From the NCBI GenBank assembly GCA_900466605.1, contig UBMU01000006.1, forward strand, positions 1 to 64,000: 64,000 nucleotides of DNA, given 5' to 3'. Source of the DNA: Hyphomicrobiales bacterium. GTDB lineage: Bacteria > Pseudomonadota > Alphaproteobacteria > Rhizobiales > Rhizobiaceae. The notes beneath the pieces are model-generated. The model was not told the origin of the DNA and did no database searches. It saw nothing but the letters and a program-made list of their open reading frames with translations. A program made the position numbers and the translations under genes. Below, piece after piece: positions 37,921-47,834 of the stretch; the first letter of the stretch is position 1; each line of letters opens with the position of its first letter.

Positions 37921-38151
37921 ATGAACTTGTTCGAAGGAAATGGAAACCGCGAAGCGCAGATACGCTATCTCGATGCGGATTTTCAGATCCTGTCGCCGGG
38001 CTCTTACGTCGTATGCGCAATTACCGGCAAGCAGATCCCACTCGACGAGCTGCGCTATTGGAGCGTCGCGCGCCAGGAACCCTATGCAGACGCCGTGGCT
38101 TCTCTGGAAGCCGACAAGCGCGCTGGTATTTTGCCGAACCAGAAGCGTTGA
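37921..38151 (+). CDS. DUF2093 domain protein
   Basis: 76 residues from ATG 37921: IRYLDADFQILSPGSYVVCAITGKQIPLDELRYWSVARQEPYADA, the DUF2093 signature found in Rhizobiales. The Cys and compact beta pattern suggest a small soluble domain. It follows mutL after 67 bases and converges on lpxK. Function unknown. Confidence 0.85.
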   Translation: MNLFEGNGNREAQIRYLDADFQILSPGSYVVCAITGKQIPLDELRYWSVARQEPYADAVASLEADKRAGILPNQKR

Positions 38152-38175
38152 GCCCTCACAACTAGCGACACCCGC

Positions 38176-39216
38176 TCAGGCTTTCCGCCCCTCCTTCAAT
38201 CGCCGGTCACGGCAGGCATTGATCGCGCGGTCGATGATGAGCGCTGGTGCCTGAGCGTCCGCGAACGCCATCTCGACCTCGATCACCCGGCACTTTGCAG
38301 CGAGCTCCTCGGCTTTGCCATGATGGCCGGCAAGACGGACGAAATCCTTTGCGGTGGTGACTATCTGAAGGTCATCGCGTTCCGCCGTTGAAAGGATGTC
38401 GTCGATCTCGTCATCGGTAAGATGTTCGTGATCGCCGAACGAGCGGCGAGCGGCGATATGCGCGCCGACGGATTCGACCGTGCGGAAGAACTTCGACGGA
38501 TCGGCAATACCTGCGAAGGCAAGCACGTTGCGGCCTGAGAGATCGGCGCCATCAGACACTTTCAGCGAGGCCGTGAAGTAGGGCTTGGCGGCACGCGCAG
38601 CGATCCGCACGATATCGTCGGCGGCCTCGCCATTGCCAACCTTCAGGAGCGCCGTTGCATAGCGCAACTGCTGGCGGATCGGCGCGCGCACGGGCCCACC
38701 CGGAACGATATGACCGTTGCCCAAGCCGCGCGTGGCATCGATGACCAGCAACGCGTAGTCGATCGCAAGCCGCGCGCTCTGGAAGCCGTCATCCATGATG
38801 ATCAGATCCGCGCCCTCGTTGACGAGACGCTGCGCCCCTTCGACACGGCGGCGGGAGATCACAGTCAGCGCTTCTCGAGCGAGAAGTAGAGGTTCGTCCC
38901 CCACGGCAAGGGCTCGGTGATGAGCCGGATCGACGACGGTCGTGACATCGAGCGAGCCGCCGTAGCCGCGGCTCAGGAAGCCCGGCTTCAGACCCTTCGC
39001 CTTTGCCGCGCGGGCGATGGTCAGCGCCGTCGGTGTCTTGCCGGCACCGCCGACCGTAAAATTGCCGACACAGATGACGGGCACCGGAACCGAAGCGCGC
39101 TTGGCATTCGCCATGCGGTAGCCGGCAATGCGTCCGTACAGGAAGGAAATCGGATAAAGCGTCCAGGCACGCCAATCGGCTTTAGACCACCAGAAGGGTG
39201 GCGCTTCGGATACCAT
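38176..39216 (-). CDS. lpxK: Tetraacyldisaccharide 4'-kinase
   Basis: 346-residue inner-membrane-associated kinase that adds the 4'-phosphate to the lipid A precursor. The Walker A motif is in [15 protein letters not shown] (about 55-70), followed by SRGYGG and the DDGFQSARL motif. I start at ATG 39216 ([28 protein letters not shown]), preceded by GGGGAA; a 28-codon extension lacks conservation. It is the last gene of the minus-strand Kdo/lipid A block pmbA-cysQ-DUF4170-waaA-gph-lpxK. Confidence 0.94.
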   Translation of the reverse strand: MVSEAPPFWWSKADWRAWTLYPISFLYGRIAGYRMANAKRASVPVPVICVGNFTVGGAGKTPTALTIARAAKAKGLKPGFLSRGYGGSLDVTTVVDPAHHRALAVGDEPLLLAREALTVISRRRVEGAQRLVNEGADLIIMDDGFQSARLAIDYALLVIDATRGLGNGHIVPGGPVRAPIRQQLRYATALLKVGNGEAADDIVRIAARAAKPYFTASLKVSDGADLSGRNVLAFAGIADPSKFFRTVESVGAHIAARRSFGDHEHLTDDEIDDILSTAERDDLQIVTTAKDFVRLAGHHGKAEELAAKCRVIEVEMAFADAQAPALIIDRAINACRDRRLKEGRKA

Positions 39217-39322
39217 TTTCCCCGCCCTGCCTTTCGGACCCCGAGCGTCATGCTGACGGGCTGTGTCCTCGACCGGGCGGAAAGAGAAGGTAAATTTCAA
39301 GAAAAAGCAAGCCCTTGGTCAA

Positions 39323-40036
39323 TCAGGCAGGCTGAAGGTCGGGCAGCAGACCCTCGAGCTCGGTGATGTCGTTCAGGCAGTAGTCGGATGCAGCGGCAAG
39401 TGATTCACGCGATCCGGTGCCGGTGAGCACGGCCACAGTGACGCCAGCCTTGGCGTTACGGCCCATATGCAGATCGTGATTGTTGTCACCGACGACGGCG
39501 ACCTCGGAGGGCTCAAGGCCCGTTGCCGCGCAGAAGCCAAGCACCATTCCCGGTTCCGGCTTGGTGCCGAAGCCGCTGTCGTATCCGGCCACGTAATCGA
39601 TGAACGGTGCAAAACCAAAGCGCTGGGCAGTCTGCCGGATCGAGCGCTCGTTGTCGCTCGAGGCCACGCCGAGGCGAAAGCCGCGGCCATGCAGGCGACC
39701 GAAAAACGCAGCAAGATCGGTGACCGCGACAGAAAACTCGGCGGCATGGGAAAAGAGATCGTCCAGCCTGGTCGTCAGCTCGATCACATCGAGCCTTGAG
39801 CCCGCAGCGATCAACCCTTCCGAAATCTGGCGCGTGTTGCCGGCCGCAAGCAAGCTATCGGGAACGATGTGGCCCGTCACCGGATCCATGCCGCAAGCGA
39901 GGAGCAGCCGGTCCGCAAGTTCGGAATCGCCTTCGGAAGCGATACGCGCCAGTTCGCGATTTACCGGCAGCCAGCTCTCGTCGTAATCGAGAAGCGTGCC
40001 GTCCTTGTCGAATAGAATACCTTTGATTGTCTGCAT
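39323..40036 (-). CDS. gph: HAD-family hydrolase (phosphoglycolate phosphatase-like)
   Basis: 237 residues. HAD motif I DKDGTLLDY (10-18), motif II GVASSDN and motif III-IV VGDNNHDLHMGRNAKAG. The alpha-helical C1 cap points to the Gph/PGP subfamily, though in this location between waaA and lpxK a different phosphate substrate is possible. It is 14 bases downstream of waaA and 106 bases upstream of lpxK. Confidence 0.85.
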   Translation of the reverse strand: MQTIKGILFDKDGTLLDYDESWLPVNRELARIASEGDSELADRLLLACGMDPVTGHIVPDSLLAAGNTRQISEGLIAAGSRLDVIELTTRLDDLFSHAAEFSVAVTDLAAFFGRLHGRGFRLGVASSDNERSIRQTAQRFGFAPFIDYVAGYDSGFGTKPEPGMVLGFCAATGLEPSEVAVVGDNNHDLHMGRNAKAGVTVAVLTGTGSRESLAAASDYCLNDITELEGLLPDLQPA

Positions 40037-40050
40037 ATCCGCCCCTGCCC

Positions 40051-41370
40051 TCAGCGCTGTACAGCCGCTTTCGGCAGCAGCCTCGCCTTCACCGTCAGCG
40101 GATTGATATAGGGCTCCAAGCCCTTGACCGTCGCCGTCAACGCACCACGCATTTCTTGCACGGCGCCGATCCCGGCCTCGATCATGTTGCGGCGTGCGCC
40201 GTCGTTGGTGAGCAAATAATGGACGCCCTTGGCAAGCATCTCCGTGTCGCGGACCATGCGCGCACTGCCTCGCCGCGCCAACTTCTGATAGGCCTCGCGG
40301 AAATTCTGCACATTACTGCCCGACAGGACCGCGCAACCCAGCATCGCCGGCTCCAGCGGGTTCTGCCCGCCCTCGGCAAACAGTGAGCGGCCGACGAAGG
40401 CGACCTCGGTCAGGCGCAGGTAGAGGCCCATTTCGCCGATCGTATCTCCGAGGAACACGTCGACATCAGGGGTGAGCGCGTCGCCGCGCGTGCGCCGGGC
40501 CACCTTGAGCCCCAGATTGACAAGCTCTGTTTCGATTTCGTCGGCGCGTTCCGGATGACGGGGGACGATGATCGTCAGTTGCCCGTTTCGCTCCTTCAGC
40601 GCGCGATGAACGATGCCTGCTGCCTTTTCCTCACCGTCGAAGGTGGAGATCGCCGCCCAGGTCTTGCGGCCACCGAGCTGCTTCTTGTAGTCGGCGAACA
40701 CTGCGGCATCATAAGGCGGCGCGTCGGTATCAACCTTGAGATTACCCGACATCATGACATGACGAGCGCCAAGATCGCGAAAGCGCTCGGCGTCGACATC
40801 CGACTGCGCAATCACAAGCGCCAGGTTTTCGAACAGGGCCTCGGCCAGCGCCGGGCGCCGGCCCCATCGCTCGAAGGAGCGGTCTGACATGCGGGCGTTG
40901 ACGAGTATCTGCGGGATGCGGCGGCGGCCAAGTTCCATCAGTGTCGCAGGCCAGATTTCGGATTCGGCGATCAGCGCGCAATCCGGCTGCCAGTATTCGA
41001 GGAACCGGCTGACGGCCGGCTTCAGGTCGAGCGGCACGTACTGGTGGATCGCCTCATTGCCGATACGCTCAGCGGCCAGCTTGGCGGAGGTGATCGTCCC
41101 GGTTGTCAGAATGACGTGGACGTCGCGGCGGCGAATTTCGCGGATCAGCGGAATGACGGCGTTGGTTTCGCCGACACTCGCGGCATGAAACCAGACCAGC
41201 GGTCCGGCCGGGCGGTCGGCGCTGGCATAGCCCGAGCGCTCCAAGCGGCGCGCACGGTCTTCCTTGCCCTTGGCCGCCCGATAGGCGAGGTAACCGCCAA
41301 CGAACGGGGTCAGCAACGTTCCCGTTGCCTGATAGGCGCCTAGCGCAAACCGCGCCATGCGACCGCTCAT
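40051..41370 (-). CDS. waaA: 3-deoxy-D-manno-octulosonic acid (Kdo) transferase
   Basis: 439-residue GT-B fold transferase adding Kdo to lipid IVA. An N-terminal membrane-associated segment (about 5-30), WFHAASVGETNAVIPLIREI with the catalytic Glu, TGTITSAKLA, and a C-terminal FVGRSLFAEGGQNPLEPA nucleotide-sugar site. The start ATG 41370 encodes MSGRMARFALGAYQ. It is the central gene of the lipid A/Kdo block. Confidence 0.95.
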   Translation of the reverse strand: MSGRMARFALGAYQATGTLLTPFVGGYLAYRAAKGKEDRARRLERSGYASADRPAGPLVWFHAASVGETNAVIPLIREIRRRDVHVILTTGTITSAKLAAERIGNEAIHQYVPLDLKPAVSRFLEYWQPDCALIAESEIWPATLMELGRRRIPQILVNARMSDRSFERWGRRPALAEALFENLALVIAQSDVDAERFRDLGARHVMMSGNLKVDTDAPPYDAAVFADYKKQLGGRKTWAAISTFDGEEKAAGIVHRALKERNGQLTIIVPRHPERADEIETELVNLGLKVARRTRGDALTPDVDVFLGDTIGEMGLYLRLTEVAFVGRSLFAEGGQNPLEPAMLGCAVLSGSNVQNFREAYQKLARRGSARMVRDTEMLAKGVHYLLTNDGARRNMIEAGIGAVQEMRGALTATVKGLEPYINPLTVKARLLPKAAVQR

Positions 41371-41474
41371 CTGCCAATTCTCCGATCACAAATGATCGAC
41401 ATCAACCCATTCCCAATTATTGTTGCGGCCGCAATGACCGATCAGTTTGTCCAGAATGCGTCAGGCAGTCGGTC

Positions 41475-41502
41475 GGTTCGCGGCTCTCGATGAGCCGCGA
41501 CC
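41475..41502. terminator. GC-rich stem-loop between DUF4170 and waaA
   Basis: TCGCGGCTC, loop TCGAT, GAGCCGCGA: a perfect 9-bp stem just past the DUF4170 stop codon on the minus strand. No T-run follows, so it may attenuate rather than end transcription into waaA, whose start is about 105 bases downstream. Confidence 0.4.
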
Positions 41503-41511
41503 GCGGGAGGG

Positions 41512-41757
41512 TTACTGCGCAGACTTGCTTTCAGGGTCCAGCAAACGATGCATGTGGACAATGAAGTAGCGCATATGCGCGTTATCCACGGTCGACTGCG
41601 CCTTTGCCTTCCAGGCCGTCAGCGCGGTGGCATAGTCCGGAAAAATGCCGACGATATCGAGGTCCTTCAGGTCCCTGAACTGAACATCGTCCAAGCTTTC
41701 CAGCTCACCGCCGAATACGAGATGCAAGAGCTGCTTTTTGCCGCCGGATTCCGTCAT
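41512..41757 (-). CDS. DUF4170 domain protein
   Basis: 81 residues: KKQLLHLVFGGELESLDDVQFRDLKDLDIVGIFPDYATALTAWKAKAQSTVDNAHMRYFIVHMHRLLDPE. This matches DUF4170, a small soluble alphaproteobacterial domain. It is encoded between cysQ and waaA on the same strand in many Rhizobiales. Function unknown. Confidence 0.87.
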   Translation of the reverse strand: MTESGGKKQLLHLVFGGELESLDDVQFRDLKDLDIVGIFPDYATALTAWKAKAQSTVDNAHMRYFIVHMHRLLDPESKSAQ

Positions 41758-41819
41758 TTTTCTTCTCTTTCTGCTCTATTCTCCTCCGCCGCTTCATCTG
41801 AGGGATTTTGACGGAAACG

Positions 41820-42629
41820 TCAACTGCCTCGTCGTTCACCGATCCCAGTCAGGAGATCGCCAAGTCGCGGTGCCGCGGCGGCGCAAAGTTCGCCATGGCT
41901 GACCTGAATGCGGTTATAGAGCGGCGCTTCACCCCGGAGATCGACCAGCCGGCCGCCGGCGCGTTCCAATATCAAATCGGCGGCGGCGAGATCCCAATCG
42001 TGTGAATTATGCTTGATGAAGGTGCCGTCGATCTGTCCGTCGGCAACCATGGCGATGCGATAGGCCAGAGACGGTACGTGCCTGACGCGTTCGATACGAT
42101 GCTTGAGCGTGTCAGGAAATGACTTGAGCACGTCCTCGGCAATGGCAAAGCGCCCTGGCACATCGAGCGGTTTGGTCGAGACGGTTATCGGTTGGCCGTT
42201 CTTCAGGGCCACGCCGCCTTCGACCGCCTCGTAGAGCTCCTGCAAAGCGGGCGCGTAGAGAACTCCGGCGACAGGTCGCCCATGGCGCACAACCGCGACA
42301 CTGACGCACCACAGATCCAGACCTGCCAGGAATGCCCGCGTGCCATCGATCGGATCGATGATGAACAGCGTTTCCCGCGAGAGCCGATCGCCATCGTCAT
42401 CGGTTTCTTCGGAGAGCCAGCCATAGTCCGGCCGGGCTGCGCGCAGGATGGACTCAAGCTTCTGATTGGCCGCGAAATCGGCGGCGCTGACGGGCGATCG
42501 CCCTTCGTTCTTCCACCAGACCTCAGGCGATTGATTGAAGTAGCCGAGTGCGACATCGCCGGCTTGCCTGGCAGCATCTGCGATCAGCTCCAGATCGCTC
42601 CGCCAGAGGGCTGTGTCGACGTCAGTCAT
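41820..42629 (-). CDS. cysQ: CysQ-like 3'(2'),5'-bisphosphate nucleotidase / IMPase family
   Basis: 269 residues of the Mg2+-dependent, Li+-sensitive phosphatase family: ISxE-type WLSEETDDD, IDPIDGTRAFLAG and WDLAAADLILERAGG. CysQ removes the 3'-phosphate of PAP formed in sulfate assimilation; inositol monophosphatase is the other family role. It is 18 bases downstream of pmbA and upstream of DUF4170. Confidence 0.88.
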   Translation of the reverse strand: MTDVDTALWRSDLELIADAARQAGDVALGYFNQSPEVWWKNEGRSPVSAADFAANQKLESILRAARPDYGWLSEETDDDGDRLSRETLFIIDPIDGTRAFLAGLDLWCVSVAVVRHGRPVAGVLYAPALQELYEAVEGGVALKNGQPITVSTKPLDVPGRFAIAEDVLKSFPDTLKHRIERVRHVPSLAYRIAMVADGQIDGTFIKHNSHDWDLAAADLILERAGGRLVDLRGEAPLYNRIQVSHGELCAAAAPRLGDLLTGIGERRGS

Positions 42630-42647
42630 TTCGGCAATCCCAATCCA

Positions 42648-43994
42648 TCAGCGCCCGGCGAGCGTCAATCCTTCGATCGCAAGCGTCGGAGCGGCGACAC
42701 CGAACTTGCGGTCGATGTCGTTTGCAGGCGTAACCCGCATGAACATGTCCTTGAGGTTCGAAGCGATCGTCACCTCGGACACGGCAAAGGTCAGCTCTCC
42801 ATTCTCTATCCAAAATCCGGTTGCGCCGCGGCTGTATTCGCCGGTGATCATGTTGACGCCCTGGCCAATCAGCTCTGTCACGTAGAAGCCGTTGCCAACG
42901 CCACGGATCAAATCCTCCGGCGAGATATCGCCCGGCTCGAGAGCAAGGTTGGTCGCCGATGGCGTCACCGAATTGCCGCCGCGTACGCCACGACCGTTGG
43001 TTTCCATTCCGATCTCGCGGGCAGTCGACGTGGAGAGAAACCAGTGCTTGAGAACCCCGTCCTCGATCATCAGCAGCCGTTCGCCCGAGATCCCCTCGCC
43101 ATCAAACGGACGGGACGACGGACCTCGAACGATAAGCGGATCGTCGGAGATGGAGAGGCCGGATTTCAAAACCTGCTGGCCCATTTTGTCGCGCAGGAAG
43201 CTGGTCTTGCGCGCAACAGAAGCGCCGTTGATGGCCCCGGCAATATGGCCGACGAAACCGCGGGCAACGCGGGGATCAAAGACAACGGTTACATCCTTGC
43301 CCGTATCCACCTGACGCGGGTTGATGCGCTTGACCGTCCGTTCGCCCGCACGGCGACCGATCTCCGCGGCATCATCCAGCTCGCGAAAATAGATGCGGCT
43401 ATCGAAATCATAATCACGCTCCATGCCCGTGCCCTCGCCAGCGATGACGCTGACGGACCGGCCGAAGCGCGAGGCCATGTAGCTGCCTTCAAAACCGTGA
43501 GAGGTAACGAGCACAAGGCCGCCCATGCCGGCCGAAGCCCCGGCGCCGGACGAATTGGTCACACCCTTGACGGCGAGTGCCGCAGCTTCCGCCTCAAGGG
43601 CGGCTTCGCGGAGTTGATCGGACGAGACATCGGTCGTATCAAGTAGCTCGAGGTCCGGATAGGATTTCGCGAGCTTGTCCTCATCCGCCAGGCAGGCAAA
43701 CGGGTCTTCCGGGGACACCTTGGCCATCGCCACCGCCCGTTCGGCCAATGCGGAAAGATCGAAGCCCGGATTTGCGGAGACGCTTGCGACGCGCTTGCCG
43801 ATGAAGACGCGCAGTGAGAAATCATCGCTTTCTGATGATTCTGTGCCCTCGACCTTGCCGAGGCGCACGCTGACGGATTGCGATCGTGAACGCACGACCA
43901 CCGCATCTGCTGCGTCGGCACCGGCCTTCTTCGCCAGGTCGATCAATTGGCTTGCGCGGGAAAGAAGTGTCGAGGAGTCGATTTCTGAGGACAT
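42648..43994 (-). CDS. pmbA: TldD/PmbA family metalloprotease subunit
   Basis: 448 residues. PmbA (TldE) partners TldD to form a metalloprotease that matures peptide products and modulates gyrase inhibitors in E. coli. The FDPRVARGFVGHIAGAINGASVARKTSFL region and GRGVRGGNSVTPSATNLALEPG near the C-terminus are characteristic. TldD itself is not in the window. It is first of the minus-strand block and divergent from the antiporter gene. Confidence 0.92.
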   Translation of the reverse strand: MSSEIDSSTLLSRASQLIDLAKKAGADAADAVVVRSRSQSVSVRLGKVEGTESSESDDFSLRVFIGKRVASVSANPGFDLSALAERAVAMAKVSPEDPFACLADEDKLAKSYPDLELLDTTDVSSDQLREAALEAEAAALAVKGVTNSSGAGASAGMGGLVLVTSHGFEGSYMASRFGRSVSVIAGEGTGMERDYDFDSRIYFRELDDAAEIGRRAGERTVKRINPRQVDTGKDVTVVFDPRVARGFVGHIAGAINGASVARKTSFLRDKMGQQVLKSGLSISDDPLIVRGPSSRPFDGEGISGERLLMIEDGVLKHWFLSTSTAREIGMETNGRGVRGGNSVTPSATNLALEPGDISPEDLIRGVGNGFYVTELIGQGVNMITGEYSRGATGFWIENGELTFAVSEVTIASNLKDMFMRVTPANDIDRKFGVAAPTLAIEGLTLAGR

Positions 43995-44112
43995 GATTTG
44001 GCCTTTCCTTCGCGTTCCATTTATTGTGCACTACGAAAAGCATCAAGGCCGCGCGCGCCGATTCTTTTGCCCGCCGCTTGCATGCCTCCCTGCATTGAAA
44101 GAAACTCGCCTG

Positions 44113-45921
44113 ATGTCAGAGCCCAACACTCTTTTCACCGAGACGATCCTGCTGCTCGGTGGCGCCGTTGTTTCGGCGCCGATCTTCAAGCGCCTCGGGC
44201 TCGGAACAGTGCTTGGCTATCTGGCCGCCGGCGTGGTGATCGGCCCGATCTTTCACGGATTGACGGATGGCGAGCAGATTTTGAACGTTGCCGAACTTGG
44301 TGTCGTCTTTCTGCTGTTCATCATCGGGCTCGAGCTGAAACCTTCGCGCCTCTGGCAGATGCGCCGGGACATCTTCGGGCTTGGAACCGCGCAAGTGATG
44401 ACGACCGGCCTGTTGCTGACTCTACTGACCTATTTTTCCGGCGTTCTGGACTGGCGCGGCAGCATTGTCGCGGGCTTCGGGCTCGCGCTCTCCTCCACCG
44501 CCTTTGCGATGCAGATTCTGGAAGATGAAGGCGATGTGAATACCCGCTATGGGCAACGTTCGTTCTCGATGCTGTTGTTTCAGGACCTCGCCATCGTGCC
44601 GCTGCTTGCCCTGATCAGCATCCTCGACGGAGGCAAGGGCAGCGGAACGCCCCTGCTGGACTTCGCGATAGCCATCGCGGCGGTCGGCGCGATGATCGTC
44701 ATGGGACGCTATCTGCTCACGCCGCTCTTCCAGATCATTGCTCGCACCGGCGCCCGCGAGGCGATGATCGCTGCCGCTCTCTTCGTGGTGATGGGATCAG
44801 CAAGCCTGATGCAACTGGCCGGACTGTCGATGGCCATGGGCGCCTTCCTTGCCGGCGTGATGCTTGCCGAGTCGTCCTATCGTCACGAGCTGGAAGCCGA
44901 TATCGAGCCTTTCCGCGGTGTGTTGCTCGCTATCTTCTTCATCGCGGTCGGCCTTTCGATCGAGCTGCAGGTACTCAGGGACAACGCGCTCTTCATCATC
45001 GTCGCCGTGCCTGTTGTCATGACCGCCAAGGCGCTGGTTATCTATGTTCTCTGCCGCGCAACCGGTTCGCCGCATGACGACGCTATCAGGATCGCCTTCC
45101 TGCTGCCGCAGGGCGGCGAATTCGGCTTCGTCCTGTTTTCCGCCGCCGGCATTGCAGGCCTGATGCCGACGAGCACGGCCTCGCTGCTGATTGCGATCGT
45201 CACCCTCTCCATGGCCCTCACCCCGATCGGAACCATGCTGGCCAAGCGGCTGTTGTCGGGCAAAGAGGAAGAACAGCTGGACGAGGATTTCGAAGGAGCT
45301 GGCGCCGACGTGCTGATGGTCGGCTTCTCACGTTTCGGGCAGATCGCCGCCCAGATCCTGCTCGCAGGCGGGCGAGCCGTGACCGTCATCGATTTCTCGG
45401 CCGATCGCATCCGGCAGGCTTCGTCCTTCGGCTTCCGGATCTACTTCGGCGACGGCACCCGCAAGGATGTGCTTCGCGCCGCCGGCATCGACCGCGCAAA
45501 AATCGTCGTCGTGTGCACGCAAAAGCGAGAGATCACCGACAAGATCGTCGAGCTGGTGCAGGCAGATTATCCGCACGCCAAGCTTTTCGTGCGCTCCTAC
45601 GATCGCATCCACTCGATCGCGCTGCGAAACCTCAACGTCGATTACGAACTGCGTGAAACACTGGAATCCGGTCTGCTCTTCGGCCGGCGAACCCTCCAGG
45701 CGTTGGGTGTCGGCGAAGCGGAAGCCTATGAAATCGGCGAGGATATCCGCAAGCGCGATGAGCAGCGCCTTGTGCTCCAGGTCACGGAAGGACTGCAGGC
45801 TGGCCGCGACATGCTGTTCTCGCAGCCGGTCAAACCCGAGCCGCTCGTCAAGCCAAAGCGCGCTGCGAACTTCGGCGAGGATCCGCTGGCGGGCACGGCA
45901 GAGGTCACCGCCGACGCTTAG
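44113..45921 (+). CDS. CPA2-family cation:proton antiporter (KefB/YbaL-like)
   Basis: 602 residues. The first 380 form a Na+/H+ exchanger-type membrane domain with about 12 helices, beginning LFTETILLLGGAVVSAPIFKRLGLGTVLGYLAAGVVIGP. The cytoplasmic TrkA-N (RCK) domain (from about 400: ADVLMVGFSRFGQIAAQ) binds NAD(H) or glutathione adducts and gates the channel. KefB/KefC-type K+ efflux or a related antiport is likely. The first ATG (44113) has a weak ribosome-binding site; the long upstream frame runs antisense to pmbA. Confidence 0.9.
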   Translation: MSEPNTLFTETILLLGGAVVSAPIFKRLGLGTVLGYLAAGVVIGPIFHGLTDGEQILNVAELGVVFLLFIIGLELKPSRLWQMRRDIFGLGTAQVMTTGLLLTLLTYFSGVLDWRGSIVAGFGLALSSTAFAMQILEDEGDVNTRYGQRSFSMLLFQDLAIVPLLALISILDGGKGSGTPLLDFAIAIAAVGAMIVMGRYLLTPLFQIIARTGAREAMIAAALFVVMGSASLMQLAGLSMAMGAFLAGVMLAESSYRHELEADIEPFRGVLLAIFFIAVGLSIELQVLRDNALFIIVAVPVVMTAKALVIYVLCRATGSPHDDAIRIAFLLPQGGEFGFVLFSAAGIAGLMPTSTASLLIAIVTLSMALTPIGTMLAKRLLSGKEEEQLDEDFEGAGADVLMVGFSRFGQIAAQILLAGGRAVTVIDFSADRIRQASSFGFRIYFGDGTRKDVLRAAGIDRAKIVVVCTQKREITDKIVELVQADYPHAKLFVRSYDRIHSIALRNLNVDYELRETLESGLLFGRRTLQALGVGEAEAYEIGEDIRKRDEQRLVLQVTEGLQAGRDMLFSQPVKPEPLVKPKRAANFGEDPLAGTAEVTADA

Positions 45922-46188
45922 ATCACGTTCCTAATCGCAATCGCGGCGTTGACCGTTCTCCCACCTTCGGCGCATCCTTGGCAACCTTCGAGGGCGGTAA
46001 TCGGACGTGCAAGGCTTCGAATTGGTGCCCGAGCGTAGTCTTGGCGGGCGAGGAATGCGTCCGGCGATCAGCCCATGCAGAGCCTCGAGCTCACACATTT
46101 AGCTACCCGTTGCGATTGCCGTTGATTTGAGGGAGTATCGGGCTCTGGCCCCTGAGGCCCGTGCAGTCTCCGATGACAGGACAATGCC

Positions 46189-46338
46189 ATGCCTCTACGC
46201 TATCTTTTGGCCGCCGTGGCCATCGCGCTCCTTACCCTTTCCGGGTGTACAACCACCGGCTCAGGTGCAGGGAATACCACCTACGCAACACCCGCAGGGA
46301 TTGGCCCGGTTCGTGGTAGCGGCATTAACGGCTACTAA
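46189..46338 (+). CDS. Small lipoprotein (49 residues)
   Basis: Starts at ATG 46189 with CAGGACA just upstream: MPLRYLLAAVAIALLTLSGC, then TTTGSGAGNTTYATPAGIGPVRGSGINGY in two parts. Residues 1-19 are a lipoprotein signal peptide, and LSGC (17-20) is the lipobox with Cys20 the lipidation site. The mature part is only about 30 residues of Gly/Thr-rich sequence. Too short for many gene finders. It converges on the patatin gene (stop codons 15 bases apart). Function unknown. Confidence 0.7.
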   Translation: MPLRYLLAAVAIALLTLSGCTTTGSGAGNTTYATPAGIGPVRGSGINGY

Positions 46339-46353
46339 TCCTGGGCAAAGGCT

Positions 46354-47250
46354 CTAAGAGACGACCCGTGCTTCGATCTCCCGATCGAGCGCATATTTCA
46401 GCTCGTCCTTGATGCCTGCTGACATCGACAGGACTTCACGCGCCTTGAGGAAGTCCATCACGCCGATGCGCCCGACAGCCGGGCGCAGAAAAATATGCGG
46501 TGCCTGTAAACGCAGCTTCAACGAGATCGCGGTCTGCATCATTAACTGGCCGGAACCGAAGATGCTCTCCATCCGGTTCGGAATGTGGGTGCCATCCCCT
46601 TCCGGGGCGCCGACGACGTCGATGCCGATAACGATGTCGGCGCGGTCCATCAGGCATTCGTAAGGCACGGGATTGCTGATGCCGCCGTCGATCATCACCC
46701 GTCCCTGCAGTCGTACCGGCATGAAGACCGCTGGGATTGCCGAGGACGCTGCCAGCGCCGGAAACAGCGCGCCGTGGCTCGTCAACACTTCGCATTGGCC
46801 GTAGTAATCGGTGGCCGTCACAGTCATCGGGATCGGTAGATCCTCGAAACGATCCGGCAGGTCGGCAGGCAGGAAGGCTTTCAGGATACGCTCGAGATTG
46901 AACTGGCCGATGCGGACGCCATTTGCGACGGCATCGCGCACCGTCTGCGGGCGCAGGCCCCATAGGCGACTGACGACGGCAGCCTTGTTGCCGACGGTCA
47001 TCATGACGTGCTCGCGGATCGCTTCGCCCGTCATTCCGGCCGCCATGCCGGCTCCCATGATCGAGCCGATCGAGGACCCGGCAATCGCCACAGGGCGAAT
47101 GCCGAGTTCATCCAGCGTTTCGATGATGTGGATATGGGAGAGACCTCGCGCACCGCCGCCGCCGAAAGCGACCGCGACCGTTGGCGTCGAGCGGCCCGAG
47201 GCATCGCGGGGGGCAGGCAACTCGGTTTCGATCTTTTCTGCCTGCTGCAC
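46354..47250 (-). CDS. Patatin-like phospholipase family protein
   Basis: 298 residues. A glycine-rich oxyanion loop (FGGGGARG, 29-36), nucleophile Ser60 in GSSIG (58-62) and the DGG catalytic Asp189 motif (VMIDGGISNPVP) form the Ser-Asp dyad of patatin lipases. No signal peptide is seen, so it is probably cytoplasmic (RssA/YchK-like). GTG start 47250. It is downstream of rsmD on the same strand. Confidence 0.88.
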   Translation of the reverse strand: MQQAEKIETELPAPRDASGRSTPTVAVAFGGGGARGLSHIHIIETLDELGIRPVAIAGSSIGSIMGAGMAAGMTGEAIREHVMMTVGNKAAVVSRLWGLRPQTVRDAVANGVRIGQFNLERILKAFLPADLPDRFEDLPIPMTVTATDYYGQCEVLTSHGALFPALAASSAIPAVFMPVRLQGRVMIDGGISNPVPYECLMDRADIVIGIDVVGAPEGDGTHIPNRMESIFGSGQLMMQTAISLKLRLQAPHIFLRPAVGRIGVMDFLKAREVLSMSAGIKDELKYALDREIEARVVS

Positions 47251-47273
47251 CGCTGCCCCCGATTTCCGCGGCC

Positions 47274-47834
47274 CTATTCGGGCTGATAGCGGAAGAAATG
47301 AACCTTGGTATCGCCGAACGTCCGGTTTTCCAGAAACAGATAAGAAGGGTCAACCGAAACGGCAACATCCGCGCGTTCTTCAAGAACCGCAATCGCGCCC
47401 GGTTGCAACCAGCCGCCCTTGACGGCGGCTGCCATGGCTTTTTCGCCTAGACCCTTGCCGTAGGGGGGGTCGGCAAAAAGCATCTGAAATGGCTCGAGGT
47501 TGCCAACGCTTCCGAGATCGGTCGCGTCGCGCCTCAGGATGCGCGTCTTGCCATGCAGGCCGAGCGCATCGATGTTTTCCCAGAGCAGACCCCTGCCCTC
47601 AACGCTGTTCTCGACGAACAGCGCGTGGCGACAACCGCGAGAGACGGCCTCCAGGCCAACGGCACCTGTACCGGCAAAGAGATCCAGTATCCGGGTGCCA
47701 TCAACGCATTCCGGATAGGCATGGCTCAGAATATTGAACAAGCTCTCACGCGTCCGATCGGCAGTCGGCCGGATGTCGTTTGACTTTGGTACGGCAAGCG
47801 GCCGTCCGCGAAACTCACCGCCGACGATCCGCAC
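47274..47834 (-). CDS. rsmD: 16S rRNA (guanine966-N2)-methyltransferase
   Basis: 186 residues with a GTG start. It begins MRIVGGEFRGRPLAVPKS and has the SAM motif LDLFAGTGAVGLEAVSRG and the catalytic ADPPYGKG. RsmD methylates G966 of 16S rRNA in the assembling 30S subunit. The start lies 20 bases inside the end of the rluB gene, so two RNA-modification genes are translationally coupled. Confidence 0.94.
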   Translation of the reverse strand: MRIVGGEFRGRPLAVPKSNDIRPTADRTRESLFNILSHAYPECVDGTRILDLFAGTGAVGLEAVSRGCRHALFVENSVEGRGLLWENIDALGLHGKTRILRRDATDLGSVGNLEPFQMLFADPPYGKGLGEKAMAAAVKGGWLQPGAIAVLEERADVAVSVDPSYLFLENRTFGDTKVHFFRYQPE

